From positions 1-64,000 of the forward strand of contig CANRNT010000001.1 of NCBI GenBank assembly GCA_947631995.1: DNA of 64,000 nt. The letters are read 5' to 3'. A model generated the notes under the pieces. It had not been told where the DNA came from and made no database searches. It worked only from the letters and a program-made list of their open reading frames with translations. A program made the position numbers and the translations under genes. This DNA is from an uncultured Clostridia bacterium. Its GTDB lineage: Bacteria > Bacillota > Clostridia > Oscillospirales > Ruminococcaceae. How positions within the stretch are numbered: position 1 is the stretch's first letter; every line of letters begins with the position of its first letter. Below are positions 7,795 to 17,960 of this stretch, in pieces.

Positions 7795-9006
7795 TTATTC
7801 TTCGGGAACAGGTCTTGAAAGTGTAATAGCAAGAATATCGTCCGAAGATGGGTTCTTTACATAGTAATTCGTTGTTTCAACGGGTCTGTAAATGCCGTCA
7901 TCGCCCTTTTGGCGCGTAACGACCCTTCTTGTTCTTTGACCGTTGTTATACGCGTTTATCTGGTCGTTGATATCAAAAGTATCAATGAAAAGCTGCTGGT
8001 CTTCGGGCAGCATGGTAGACGCGCCGTGCATGATAAGCTCTGTATACACGCCTGTTGACGGGCAGGAACGCGTTGTGAAGTTCTCGTAGACCATCATATA
8101 AAAGCTGTTGCGGGAAAGATTGCTCATTATAACGAGTGGATAGCACATAAACACCGCGTCAAGCAGCAGTTGAGTTGCGCTTGCGGCAGGCTGGGTAACG
8201 AGGATATCCTCCGCCTGCTCGTCAGGCTCATGATTTTCCAGTACAGCGGCATACTCGCTCTCGTTCACAGGCTTTGAAAAGTAAAAGCCTTGTATCGTTT
8301 CGCAGCCGCAGGTACGCAGAAAACCGAGCTGTTCTTTAGTTTCAACACCCTCTGCAACGGTTGAGAGCTTGAGCCTCTGAGCAAAGCTGAAAATGCTTTC
8401 AAGAACTATACGTTCCTTTTCGTTTTCACAGTTTCCGCTGAGAAGCGATTTATCTATTTTCAAAACGTTCGCAGGAACATCTTTCACAAAGGTGAGCGAC
8501 GAAAGTCCGCTGCCGAAGTCGTCAATAGCGACAGAGAAATTCTCTTTTCTTATATCGGCTATGAACTGAATGATATTTGTTCCGTCAACAAGTGCTGATT
8601 CGGTTATCTCGACTTCGATAAGCTTTCTGGGAATATCATATCTGTCAACGACCTCGCAGAGATGTTGTACAAAGTTTTTTTCTTTTGTATGAAATCTTGA
8701 AAAGTTAACGGATACTGTGACTTTTTTTGCGCCGCGCTTTATCTCACGGTTCAGAAATTTGCAGACCTCATCAAGTATGTACCAGTCCAGCTTTGTTATA
8801 AGCATACTTTTTTCAAGAAGCGGTATGAACTGATACGGCGGTATAACGCTTCCGTCGTCATCTATCCAACGCGCCAACGCTTCAGCGCCGTTGATATGAC
8901 CTGTTATCGCGTCAAACTTAGGCTGATAAAATGCCACTATCTTCTTCTCCGCTATTGCCTTGTCAAGAAGAGCATTTATATTATCTTCGGTAAAAACTGT
9001 TTTCAT
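7795..9006 (-). CDS. EAL-domain cyclic-di-GMP phosphodiesterase with C-terminal sensory-like domain
   Basis: EALARW, VSVNFSR, EITES, IDDFGSG, LKIDKSLL, EGVET, QGFYFSKP. Confidence 0.92.
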   Translation of the reverse strand: MKTVFTEDNINALLDKAIAEKKIVAFYQPKFDAITGHINGAEALARWIDDDGSVIPPYQFIPLLEKSMLITKLDWYILDEVCKFLNREIKRGAKKVTVSVNFSRFHTKEKNFVQHLCEVVDRYDIPRKLIEVEITESALVDGTNIIQFIADIRKENFSVAIDDFGSGLSSLTFVKDVPANVLKIDKSLLSGNCENEKERIVLESIFSFAQRLKLSTVAEGVETKEQLGFLRTCGCETIQGFYFSKPVNESEYAAVLENHEPDEQAEDILVTQPAASATQLLLDAVFMCYPLVIMSNLSRNSFYMMVYENFTTRSCPSTGVYTELIMHGASTMLPEDQQLFIDTFDINDQINAYNNGQRTRRVVTRQKGDDGIYRPVETTNYYVKNPSSDDILAITLSRPVPEE

Positions 9007-9032
9007 AGTTATCCCTCCAAATATAATTATTA

Positions 9033-10034
9033 TCAGAAATAAAGTCCCTCTTCGGATTCGTGCTTCATCGGACGGTTCATCAGGTGACCGAGAGCGTCCT
9101 TGGGAGGCATATCCTCAAAAAGTATCTTATACAACTGTTCTATTATAGGCGCGTCAACGCCGAGCTTTTTCGCAAGAGGATATGCGATCTTAGTGGAATA
9201 ATATCCCTCGACAGTACCCGTGCGTCTGACGGCTTCCTCTGCTTTTACCCCCTGCCCTATCAGTATACCTGCGCGCCTGTTGCGGCTGTGCATACTTGTG
9301 CAGGTAACTATAAGGTCGCCGAGACCCGTAAGGCCCGAAAAAGTTTTTTCGTCAGCTCCCATAGCGACGCCGATACGCGCTATCTCGGTAAGACCCCTTG
9401 TCATAAGGGCGGCTTTGGTATTATCTCCAAATCCCATACCGTCGACCACTCCCGCAGCCAGAGCAATGGAATTTTTGAGCGAACCGCCGACCTCGCAGCC
9501 AATGACATCGGAATTTGTATATATTCTCAATGTGGAATTGCTTAGCTCGTCTTGTACATAATACGCATAATTGAGATCTTCGCAGGCGGCTACAACGGTC
9601 GTAGGAGTACCGCGCGCTATTTCTTCGGCGTGTGACGGGCCTGACAATACTACCGTTTTGTTCGGCAGGATATCAGATATAACCTCGCTCATACGGCGCA
9701 TAGTGCCTCCCTCAAAGCCCTTTGAGGTGCTGACGACTACCGATCTTTCATTCATATACGGTTTGGCGGTATTGCACACCTCTGCAACAAACTGCGTCGG
9801 TATACCGATTATAACTATATTCGCACCCTCGACGCAAGCTATATCGGTGGTCAACCGTACTCCGTCAGGCACGACAGCTCCGGACAATTTTGAGCGAAGC
9901 TCTCCGGTTCGTTTTATAGTATCTATCTCGTCCTGAAATTTAGACCACACAGTAACATTATGACCAATTTTTTCGCACATTATAGCAAGTGAAAGTCCAA
10001 AACCTCCGCTGCCGAGTATCGTTATATCAGCCAT
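9033..10034 (-). CDS. gpsA: Glycerol-3-phosphate dehydrogenase [NAD(P)+]
   Basis: ILGSGGFGLSLA, SGPSHAEEIARGTPTTVVAA, KNSIALAAGVVDGMGFGDNTKAALMTRGL. Confidence 0.96.
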   Translation of the reverse strand: MADITILGSGGFGLSLAIMCEKIGHNVTVWSKFQDEIDTIKRTGELRSKLSGAVVPDGVRLTTDIACVEGANIVIIGIPTQFVAEVCNTAKPYMNERSVVVSTSKGFEGGTMRRMSEVISDILPNKTVVLSGPSHAEEIARGTPTTVVAACEDLNYAYYVQDELSNSTLRIYTNSDVIGCEVGGSLKNSIALAAGVVDGMGFGDNTKAALMTRGLTEIARIGVAMGADEKTFSGLTGLGDLIVTCTSMHSRNRRAGILIGQGVKAEEAVRRTGTVEGYYSTKIAYPLAKKLGVDAPIIEQLYKILFEDMPPKDALGHLMNRPMKHESEEGLYF

Positions 10035-10055
10035 TAAAACACCTCCGAAAAGTTG

Positions 10056-10709
10056 TCAGCTTTTTTTGCTTTTAAAGCTGAGTTTATTTTCCGTACCGTT
10101 TACAAGTCTTACTATATTGCTCTTATGCTTTAATATTACGATTATCGCTACCGCCAAAGCTATCAAAGCGTTCTGCCATGGCGCTTCATATCCCCTTACT
10201 GTCTGCGAGATGATAGTGCATATAGGGAAAGAAGAAATTGCTATTATAGACGCAAGTGAAACATATCTGCTTATGCTTACGACTATTATGAAGATAGCTA
10301 CCGCAACTGCGCAGGTAAGCGGGTCTACGGCTATCATAGTAGTAGCGGTGAGAAGCACGCCTTTTCCTCCGCGAAAACCGTAATAACACGGGAAGATATG
10401 TCCCAGTATCACGAACAGGCAGGAAAGATAATTCACAAACAGCGAATTTGAAAGCAGTTCAACGCCGAAATGCCCTGCCAAAAGTCTACAGATAAGTACT
10501 GCCGCTATGCCTTTTATAAGGTCAAGCACCAGAGTAAGTGCGGCAGTAGGCTTGCCGAAAGTCCTCAAAACGTTTGTAAGACCTGCATTGCCGCTGCCAT
10601 AGTCGCGAATATCCTTGCGGTATATCAGCTTACAAATAACTATCGAGGTATTTATGCTGCCGAAAAGATACGAAAACAGCACAGTAAATATCCAAACAAA
10701 AGCTTCCAT
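10056..10709 (-). CDS. plsY: Glycerol-3-phosphate acyltransferase
   Basis: YLFGSINTSIVI, DYGSGNAGLTNVLRTFGK, HIFPCYYGFRGGKGV. Confidence 0.95.
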   Translation of the reverse strand: MEAFVWIFTVLFSYLFGSINTSIVICKLIYRKDIRDYGSGNAGLTNVLRTFGKPTAALTLVLDLIKGIAAVLICRLLAGHFGVELLSNSLFVNYLSCLFVILGHIFPCYYGFRGGKGVLLTATTMIAVDPLTCAVAVAIFIIVVSISRYVSLASIIAISSFPICTIISQTVRGYEAPWQNALIALAVAIIVILKHKSNIVRLVNGTENKLSFKSKKS

Positions 10710-10729
10710 AATAACAACCGTTCCTCAAA

Positions 10730-12061
10730 TTATTTTACGTCGTTGGTATCGCGTTCCCTTATCTTCATAACTATGGGCGTTTCGTTTAGTGAGAACGTTT
10801 CGCGTATCTGATTTTCCAGATATCTCTGATAAGAGAAATGGAAAAGGTCTTTGCGATTGACAAACACAACAAATGTAGGCGGTCTTGTAGACGCCTGCGT
10901 CATATAATATATCTTCAGACGCCTGCCCTTATCCGATGGCGGCTGGACGCGTTCGGTAGCATATGCGAGCACGTCGTTAAGCTTTCCTGTTGATATCCTT
11001 ATTGAGTTTTGCGCAAAGGTCCTCTTGATAAGATCGAACAATTTATCTATTCTATGCCCTGTTTTAGCGGATATGAACACGAACGGAACATACTGCATAA
11101 AGCTGAGATCATCTTTCAGCTTTGCCAGCATATCTTTCATTGTATTCGTATCCTTTTCTACGGCGTCCCACTTATTTACGGCGACGACACAGGCTTTTCC
11201 CTTTTCGTGGGCATAGCCCGCGACCTTTGAATCCTGCTCTGTAAAGCCCTCGGTAGCGTCTATGACGATAACGGCAACGTCAGCTCTGTCGACAGCCATA
11301 TACGATCTGAGCACGCTGTACTTTTCTATATTCTCCAGCACCTTGGACTTTCTGCGTATACCTGCCGTATCTATGAAAACAAACTTACCGTGCTCGTTTT
11401 CTATTACGGTATCCGTTGCGTCGCGTGTCGTACCCGCAATATCGGATACTATTAAGCGTTCTTCACCGCATATTTTATTTATCATGGACGATTTTCCAAC
11501 ATTGGGCTTTCCAATGACGGCAACTTTTATAACATCGTCGCCGAGATCCTCTTCTACGTCATCAGGAAGATGTTCACAGACGGCGTCAAGCAGATCCCCC
11601 GTACCGTGACCGTGAACAGAAGAAACTGCTATTGGGTCGCCCAGACCCAGATTATAAAACTCATAAAGCTCCATTGGAGGCTCGCCGAGAGTATCGCACT
11701 TATTTACGCAAAGCACAACGGGCTTCCCCGACTTTATAAGCATTGCGGCAACGTCATAGTCGCTTGCCGTTACACCGCTTCTTATATCCGTGACCAGCAC
11801 TATTACCTCTGCGCTGCTGACAGCGATTTCCGCCTGCCGTCTCATCTGAGAAAGGATAACATCGTCGCTGTCGGGCTCTATTCCGCCCGTATCGACGAGC
11901 ATAAACTCTCTGCCGCGCCATTCGCACTTTGAATATATCCTATCCCTTGTGACGCCCGGGGTATCCTCAACTATTGACAGTCTTTGACCTATGAGCTTAT
12001 TAAAAAGCGTAGACTTACCAACATTTGGTCTGCCGACTACGGCAACAACAGGTAACGGCAT
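10730..12061 (-). CDS. der: GTPase Der (double GTPase domain)
   Basis: VVGRPNVGKSTLFNKLIG and VIGKPNVGKSSMINKICG; C-terminal KH-like region. Confidence 0.97.
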   Translation of the reverse strand: MPLPVVAVVGRPNVGKSTLFNKLIGQRLSIVEDTPGVTRDRIYSKCEWRGREFMLVDTGGIEPDSDDVILSQMRRQAEIAVSSAEVIVLVTDIRSGVTASDYDVAAMLIKSGKPVVLCVNKCDTLGEPPMELYEFYNLGLGDPIAVSSVHGHGTGDLLDAVCEHLPDDVEEDLGDDVIKVAVIGKPNVGKSSMINKICGEERLIVSDIAGTTRDATDTVIENEHGKFVFIDTAGIRRKSKVLENIEKYSVLRSYMAVDRADVAVIVIDATEGFTEQDSKVAGYAHEKGKACVVAVNKWDAVEKDTNTMKDMLAKLKDDLSFMQYVPFVFISAKTGHRIDKLFDLIKRTFAQNSIRISTGKLNDVLAYATERVQPPSDKGRRLKIYYMTQASTRPPTFVVFVNRKDLFHFSYQRYLENQIRETFSLNETPIVMKIRERDTNDVK

Positions 12062-12174
12062 ATTTTTTCTCCTTTCACAAAGTCAAACGGCTATTATCGC
12101 CCGCTGTCATGTGCTATTATGAAAAAAGCAGAGAAGGATCTGCCCTCTCTGCCTGACCTTCGATAAGCGCACGA

Positions 12175-12360
12175 CTAGTCGTTATTTTTAGCGATTACCT
12201 CTACGCCCTTATAGTATCCGCAAGATTTGCAAACTTTATGCGGAGACGTAAGCTCGCCGCAGTTAGAGCATCTGCAAAGCGCAGGCTGCGGAAGCTTCCA
12301 TACGGCGCTGCGTCTTTTATCACGTCTCGCCTTGGAGACCTTTCTCTTTGGTACTGCCAT
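12175..12360 (-). CDS. rpmF: 50S ribosomal protein L32 (zinc-ribbon form)
   Basis: MAVPKRKVSKARRDKRRS...CSNCGELTSPHKVCKSCGYYKGVEVI. Confidence 0.97.
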   Translation of the reverse strand: MAVPKRKVSKARRDKRRSAVWKLPQPALCRCSNCGELTSPHKVCKSCGYYKGVEVIAKNND

Positions 12361-12388
12361 TTTGGCACCTCCTCTTCAGGATAATAAA

Positions 12389-12838
12389 CTAATTGCTGTG
12401 CGAACAGGAGCACTCCCCTTTATTCAGGTCTGCTCCGCATTTAAAGCATAGTCCCTTGCAATCTTCCCTGCAAAGTATCTTTGTGGGAAGCTCAAGCAAC
12501 AGATCACACATCACGAGCTCGTCCATATCGAGAGCATAGTCCTTGCATACGACATAATCGTCGTACCGTGAATCTTCGGTAACAAGCGTATGCTCAAAGC
12601 TGAAGCTGTACTCCCTTGAGAACTCGAAAAGACATCTGTCACAAACATGGTCCGCAACAAATCTGCACGAATAACACAGCGTAACAACGCCTGCACGATT
12701 GCTCACCGCGCCGCTTACTGTTATAGGCGAACCAAACGAATGATAGGGATACTGCTCAAGTTTTTCTGCATTTATCTCGCAGTCGAACTTTTTGCTTTCA
12801 TTAGGTATACTGAATATGTTTTTTAACTGTAATACCAT
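12389..12838 (-). CDS. YceD/DUF177 family protein
   Basis: Position upstream of rpmF; CDRCLFEF, CREDCKGLCFKCGADLNKGECSC. Confidence 0.85.
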   Translation of the reverse strand: MVLQLKNIFSIPNESKKFDCEINAEKLEQYPYHSFGSPITVSGAVSNRAGVVTLCYSCRFVADHVCDRCLFEFSREYSFSFEHTLVTEDSRYDDYVVCKDYALDMDELVMCDLLLELPTKILCREDCKGLCFKCGADLNKGECSCSHSN

Positions 12839-12937
12839 AGTTTACCTAAACTGTACTCCTTTCATTGCATGAAAACAGAACATCACAAAGAACATTATAG
12901 CGTTATTTTACCGCATTGTCAAGTGATTTTTAAAAAA

Positions 12938-13339
12938 TTACATAAATGCCTTAACTTTTTCGGGCAGATTATCGGCGTCCTCGGAAACGGTAAAGGTTAT
13001 CTTTACGTCCTTGGCAACTATTGCGAGCTTGTCCAGCATAGCACCGAGAGCCTCATAGTCTCTGCCGCCCATTTTAAGTATACCGTCAACAAAAACGTGC
13101 TGTATATCATAATTTCCCGCGAGCATTCCGGTAACAAAGCCATAGAACGCATCAAAGCTGCTTATACCGTACTCCTCCGCATCGACGAGCCTTACCTTAT
13201 GCGGGATATCATAAGTGAGCTTCATGCCTCTTTCTATACATACTACCGAACCGGTAGCGACTTCAAGAGCTTCATGTATACGCTCCACCAATACTTTTGT
13301 TTTGCCAGTACCTTTTTTACCAGTTATCAAATTTATCAT
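12938..13339 (-). CDS. Small P-loop ATP-binding protein
   Basis: Walker A GKKGTGKT, Walker B-like HVFVDGI. Confidence 0.65.
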   Translation of the reverse strand: MINLITGKKGTGKTKVLVERIHEALEVATGSVVCIERGMKLTYDIPHKVRLVDAEEYGISSFDAFYGFVTGMLAGNYDIQHVFVDGILKMGGRDYEALGAMLDKLAIVAKDVKITFTVSEDADNLPEKVKAFM

Positions 13340-13409
13340 CAGATAGCACTCCGTTCTGCCCTTTCAGGCGATTTGTATGCTTAAAAGCGATATTACCGCT
13401 TTAAGATCC

Positions 13410-14741
13410 TTATTTAATTTTAGCTTCGAGCTCCGCTTTTGCCTGCTCATAGCCGGGTTTGCCGAGAAGAGCGAACATATTTTTCTTATAGCTTTCAACG
13501 CCCGGCTGATCAAACGGGTTAACGCCCAGCATATATCCGGAAACTGCGCAAGCCTTTTCAAAGAAGTATATCAGTTCTCCGAGGTTCTCCTCATCGGGAG
13601 CGTCCATTTCTATAACTATATTCGGCACGCCGCCCTCGGTATGGGCAAGCACGGTACCCTCGAACGCTTTTCTGTTTACGACGCTCATATTCTGATCAGT
13701 CAGGAAGTTGAGCTTATCGAGATTTTCCGCATCGTTCTCCAAAAACATATCATACTTTGGCTTTTTGATATCAACGACGGTCTCGAACATTATCCTTGAA
13801 CCGCTCTGTATAAACTGACCGAGCGAATGAAGGTCGGTAGAGAAAGTTGCAGATGTCGGGAAAATGCCCTTATTATCTTTTCCCTCACTCTCGCCGAAAA
13901 GCTGTTTCCACCATTCGGTCATCATTGTGAACGACGGGTCGTATGTAACGAGCATTTCAACAGACTTTCCCTTGCGGCTGAGGATATTTCTTATAACGGC
14001 ATAATCATAGCAGTCGTTATTATCAACACCGGCGTACTTTTCTCTGGCGTTTGCAGCGCCTGCCATAAGCTTGTCTATATCCGCGCCGGAAACGGCTATC
14101 GGCAGCAGACCGACTGCTGTCAGCACGGAAAACCTGCCTCCGATATCATCGGCGATGACAAACGTTTCATAACCTTCCTTATCGGAAAGCTCTTTCAAAG
14201 TACCTTTCGCCTTATCCGTAGTAGCGAATATCCTTGTTCTTGCGCCGTCCTTGCCGTACTTATCTTCCAGAAGCTTTTTGAAAATGCGGAAAGCGAGCGC
14301 GGGCTCAGTAGTAGTACCCGACTTTGATATAACGTTTACGCAAATATCCTTGCCCTCGCATATAGAAAGCACCTCTGTAAGGTAGGTCGGGCTGATATTG
14401 TTACCGACAAAATAGATATCGGGCGTATCCTTCTTGATACAGTTATAGAACGGGGAGCGCAAAAACTCAATAGCCGCTCTTGCGCCGAGGTATGAGCCGC
14501 CTATACCGATAACGATAAGTATGTCGCAGCTCTCCTGTATTCTTTTTGCGGCGGCTTTTATACGGGCAAACTCTTCCTTGTCATAATTAACGGGCAGGTC
14601 AAGCCAGCCGAGAAAATCATTACCAAGTCCCGTGCCGCTGACAAGAGTATTATGCGCTGCTTCCAGCTGCGGTCTCAACGCATTTATTTCATGCTCTCCT
14701 ATGAAACCGCCAAGATATTTAGAATTAAGTTTGATAGACAA
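13410..14741 (-). CDS. pgi: Glucose-6-phosphate isomerase
   Basis: [55 protein letters not shown]. Confidence 0.97.
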   Translation of the reverse strand: MSIKLNSKYLGGFIGEHEINALRPQLEAAHNTLVSGTGLGNDFLGWLDLPVNYDKEEFARIKAAAKRIQESCDILIVIGIGGSYLGARAAIEFLRSPFYNCIKKDTPDIYFVGNNISPTYLTEVLSICEGKDICVNVISKSGTTTEPALAFRIFKKLLEDKYGKDGARTRIFATTDKAKGTLKELSDKEGYETFVIADDIGGRFSVLTAVGLLPIAVSGADIDKLMAGAANAREKYAGVDNNDCYDYAVIRNILSRKGKSVEMLVTYDPSFTMMTEWWKQLFGESEGKDNKGIFPTSATFSTDLHSLGQFIQSGSRIMFETVVDIKKPKYDMFLENDAENLDKLNFLTDQNMSVVNRKAFEGTVLAHTEGGVPNIVIEMDAPDEENLGELIYFFEKACAVSGYMLGVNPFDQPGVESYKKNMFALLGKPGYEQAKAELEAKIK

Positions 14742-14891
14742 ATTATAGTCAGTCCTTTCAAAATATAAAACTACATATAGTTAACCGACGATAAAAACAT
14801 ATCATCAATATAATTGTACAATATATCCGTATTTTTTTCAAGCGGTTTTGGAAAACACACAACATTTTGTATATACTGACCAATTTTAAAC

Positions 14892-16079
14892 TCATAAATT
14901 TAGTAATTCTAACAACAGACGTTTAAACGCTTCAATAGCCGTGAGCTTATTGACGCTTTCAGCTACAAAAATATCGGTCGTAAATATCTCCTCGCCGTTT
15001 AGTGTAAACACCGCGCTTCCTATAATATCTCCCTCTTTAACTGGAGCGGGAACGGAATTTATCCTTTCTGCGGCGACTTTTATCTTAGACGAGCTTCCCT
15101 TAGGTATCAAAACCGCGGACTTATCCGAATAATCCACAGCCGCAAACGGTTTACTGCCGAGGGTAACGGCTACATCGTCCAATATACCGTCTTTCATTTC
15201 TGGAACATACACTTCATGGGCTGCAAAAGCAGTATTCATCGCGTCTCTCGCCCATGAGAACCTGCTGTCCTCATCGGGAGAACCTATCATAACGGCAACA
15301 ACGGTCATTCCGTCGCGCTGAGCCGCGGCCGCAAGACAGTTACCCGCGCCCTGCGAATAGCAGGCTTTTATACCGATAATGCCTTTATAAGACCTTATCA
15401 GCCTGTTGAGGTTTACAAGCTGTGTTTTCCCGCCGCGGACATTATCTATCCATGTAGTCATATATCCGAACAGTTCATCATGCTTTGACAGCTCCGCGCA
15501 AAGGACAGCCGTATCGTATGCCGAGGTTATTGTTTCCTCCGAAACTCCCGTACAGTCGGCATAAACGGTATCCTCCATACCCAGCGCTTCTGCTTTGGCG
15601 TTCATTCTTTCAACGAATGCAGTCTCCGTTTTTTCACAGGTCTCCGCAAGGGCGGCGCAGGCGTCGTTGGCATTTCCTATGGTAATTGCCTTTACAAGCT
15701 CCTCGACGGATATCTTTTCTCCTTTGTCGAGCCATATCTGCGGGTCTTGCATGGAATTAGCATACTCCGACACGGTAACGGAGGTATCATATGACAGCTT
15801 GCCGCTTTCAATATCCTCCTGAACGATAAGAAGCGTCATGAGCTTGGCAAAATGTCCGGCGGGATACACTTCATGCTCGTTTTCCGAGGATATAACCGTA
15901 CCTGTCACCGCTTCATAAACGATATCTGCCTGTATGACCTGTGAAGAAGCCTGTCCGCTCTCGAAAAAGCGTTCATACAATTTCTGTATAAAGCCGTCAA
16001 ACGGCGTTACCAACAGTTCAAAAGACAATACAAATGAAATTAAACGATACAATAAATTAGCTGTACACATTGTCCGCAC
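14892..16079 (-). CDS. D-alanyl-D-alanine carboxypeptidase (S11, DacF-like)
   Basis: GHFAKLMTLLIVQE (SxxK-like position reads HFAKL), SEYANSMQDPQIWL, GIIGIKACYSQGAGNCLAAAAQRDG, C-terminal PBP5-like beta domain. Confidence 0.75.
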   Translation of the reverse strand: MRTMCTANLLYRLISFVLSFELLVTPFDGFIQKLYERFFESGQASSQVIQADIVYEAVTGTVISSENEHEVYPAGHFAKLMTLLIVQEDIESGKLSYDTSVTVSEYANSMQDPQIWLDKGEKISVEELVKAITIGNANDACAALAETCEKTETAFVERMNAKAEALGMEDTVYADCTGVSEETITSAYDTAVLCAELSKHDELFGYMTTWIDNVRGGKTQLVNLNRLIRSYKGIIGIKACYSQGAGNCLAAAAQRDGMTVVAVMIGSPDEDSRFSWARDAMNTAFAAHEVYVPEMKDGILDDVAVTLGSKPFAAVDYSDKSAVLIPKGSSSKIKVAAERINSVPAPVKEGDIIGSAVFTLNGEEIFTTDIFVAESVNKLTAIEAFKRLLLELLNL

Positions 16080-16178
16080 CTCCGATTTAACTATATGCCG
16101 AAGATACTGCGAAATGTGCAGAATGATGTCATCAGCAAAAAACGTCCGCTCCTTAACTGCGGGCAGACGTTCACAAAG

Positions 16179-16409
16179 CTAGCTGACGATGAATTTCTTT
16201 ATAGATGACAGAAACTCCGAAGCGTCCTGCGTATGGGCATGAAGCTCAACAGGATTTTCGGTATCGAAGCTGAAAAGCCCCATTACCGACTTTGCGTCAA
16301 TAGTAGAGTCACCCGAAACAAGCTCCACATTATAGTTCTGTCTGGCAACTGCATTAAGAAAATCTCTTATGTCCTGTGCGGTATTCAGCCTTATAGTAGT
16401 TTTTACCAT
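16179..16409 (-). CDS. HPr family phosphocarrier-like protein
   Basis: MVKTTIRLNTAQDIRDFLNAV...DSTIDAKSVMGLFSFDTENPVELHAH; start placed at the internal Met. Confidence 0.7.
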   Translation of the reverse strand: MVKTTIRLNTAQDIRDFLNAVARQNYNVELVSGDSTIDAKSVMGLFSFDTENPVELHAHTQDASEFLSSIKKFIVS

Positions 16410-16577
16410 AACGAAATCCCCAATCAGTAAAAAATATTCCGTAGATAATAATATCAAAAAACAAAACAGATTGTCAATAGGTAATTGCATTTATCGGACA
16501 AATATAGTATAATAGTCATTAACAACGAGTATTAGGGATAATATTTGTGCATTTTTATCGGACGGAGTGATAACGCT

Positions 16578-17918
16578 ATGCCTGAGAGGTACGTCAAGGA
16601 TATATACATATGTTATTTTACGCTGGGCTGCAAAGTAAATCAATGCGAGACCGAAAACATAAGGCAGCTTCTCACCGCATATGGCTGCAAGACTGCCGTA
16701 TCAGCCGAAAAAGCGGATATTTGTGTAGTCAATTCCTGCACCGTAACGGGAAAAGCTGACAAAAAATGCCGTCAACTGCTGCACAGGATAAAAAAGCTCA
16801 GCCCGAAATGCGGGATAGTTCTGACAGGCTGCCTGCCGCAGACGGCAAAGGAAAAGGCGCGTGAATTGTTTGACAGCGGTTCATGCGATGTGGTCATCGG
16901 CAATACCGGCACCAGGCTTACTGCCGAAGCGGTAATGAGGTATGCAAGGAGCGGCGAACGCACGTTCGATATCAAGCCGCACACGCGTCACGAAGCCTTT
17001 GATGATTTTATAAACAGCGAATTTACTCAGAAAACAAGGGCTTATCTGAAAATTCAGGACGGCTGCGACAGGTATTGCAGCTATTGTATAATACCGTATG
17101 CCAGAGGCGACATTCGCTCAAAGCCTATCGACAGCATTATACATGACGCGCGGCTGCTCGCTGCCAACGGACATATCGAAATAGTTCTTACGGGGATAAA
17201 CCTCTGCCGTTACGGCGCCGATCTGGACGGAGACATAAGACTTGTTGACGCCGTTGAAGCGGTATGCTCCGTTGACGGGATAGAGAGGGTGCGCCTCGGT
17301 TCTATCGAGCCAGAGCTTATAAGTGACAGCGACATAGAAAGGCTTGCACATCTTGAAAAGCTTTGTCCGCATTTTCATCTGTCGCTGCAAAGCGGCTGCG
17401 ACAAGACCCTGAAAGCCATGAACAGGCACTACACAACGGCGCAGTATGCTGAATTAGTTTCAAAGCTGAGAAGCGCTTTTCCAGGCTGCGCGATCACCAC
17501 AGATGTAATGGTAGGATTTGCGGGCGAGACCGAAGAGGATCACAGACAGTCGTTGGAGTTTGTAAAGTCAATGGGCTTTGCAAGGGTACATATATTCCCC
17601 TACTCTGTCAGAAGCGGAACGGCTGCCGAGAAAATGGCAGGTCATATTCCCGAGGAAATAAAACATAGACGAGCCTCGGAAATGGACGAGGTGTGCCGAA
17701 AGACATCTCATGAGTTCCTGTCGAATATGGTCGGAAAACGTGTAAAAGTTCTGTTTGAAAAAGAAAATTGCACAACTTTTCACAACGGATACAGCGAAAA
17801 TTACACACATATTAAGATTATCAGAAAAAATCCTCAAAAAAGTTTGCGTAAACAAACATTTTATGTTATTATAAATAGTGTAGGTACAGATTTCTGTTTA
17901 GGCGAGATCTGCGACTGA
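16578..17918 (+). CDS. mtaB: tRNA (N6-threonylcarbamoyladenosine(37)-C2)-methylthiotransferase
   Basis: TLGCKVNQCETE; radical-SAM QDGCDRYCSYCIIPYARG; C-terminal TRAM-like region; RBS GGAGTG upstream of ATG 16578. Confidence 0.93.
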   Translation: MPERYVKDIYICYFTLGCKVNQCETENIRQLLTAYGCKTAVSAEKADICVVNSCTVTGKADKKCRQLLHRIKKLSPKCGIVLTGCLPQTAKEKARELFDSGSCDVVIGNTGTRLTAEAVMRYARSGERTFDIKPHTRHEAFDDFINSEFTQKTRAYLKIQDGCDRYCSYCIIPYARGDIRSKPIDSIIHDARLLAANGHIEIVLTGINLCRYGADLDGDIRLVDAVEAVCSVDGIERVRLGSIEPELISDSDIERLAHLEKLCPHFHLSLQSGCDKTLKAMNRHYTTAQYAELVSKLRSAFPGCAITTDVMVGFAGETEEDHRQSLEFVKSMGFARVHIFPYSVRSGTAAEKMAGHIPEEIKHRRASEMDEVCRKTSHEFLSNMVGKRVKVLFEKENCTTFHNGYSENYTHIKIIRKNPQKSLRKQTFYVIINSVGTDFCLGEICD

Positions 17919-17960
17919 CATTTCGTATTCGTATCTTATTTTTCTTAAGGAGTTGTAAAT

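Noticed and set aside
17919-17960. Purine riboswitch upstream of FGAM synthase
   Set aside because: Only ~40 bp between mtaB stop and the FGAM synthase start.
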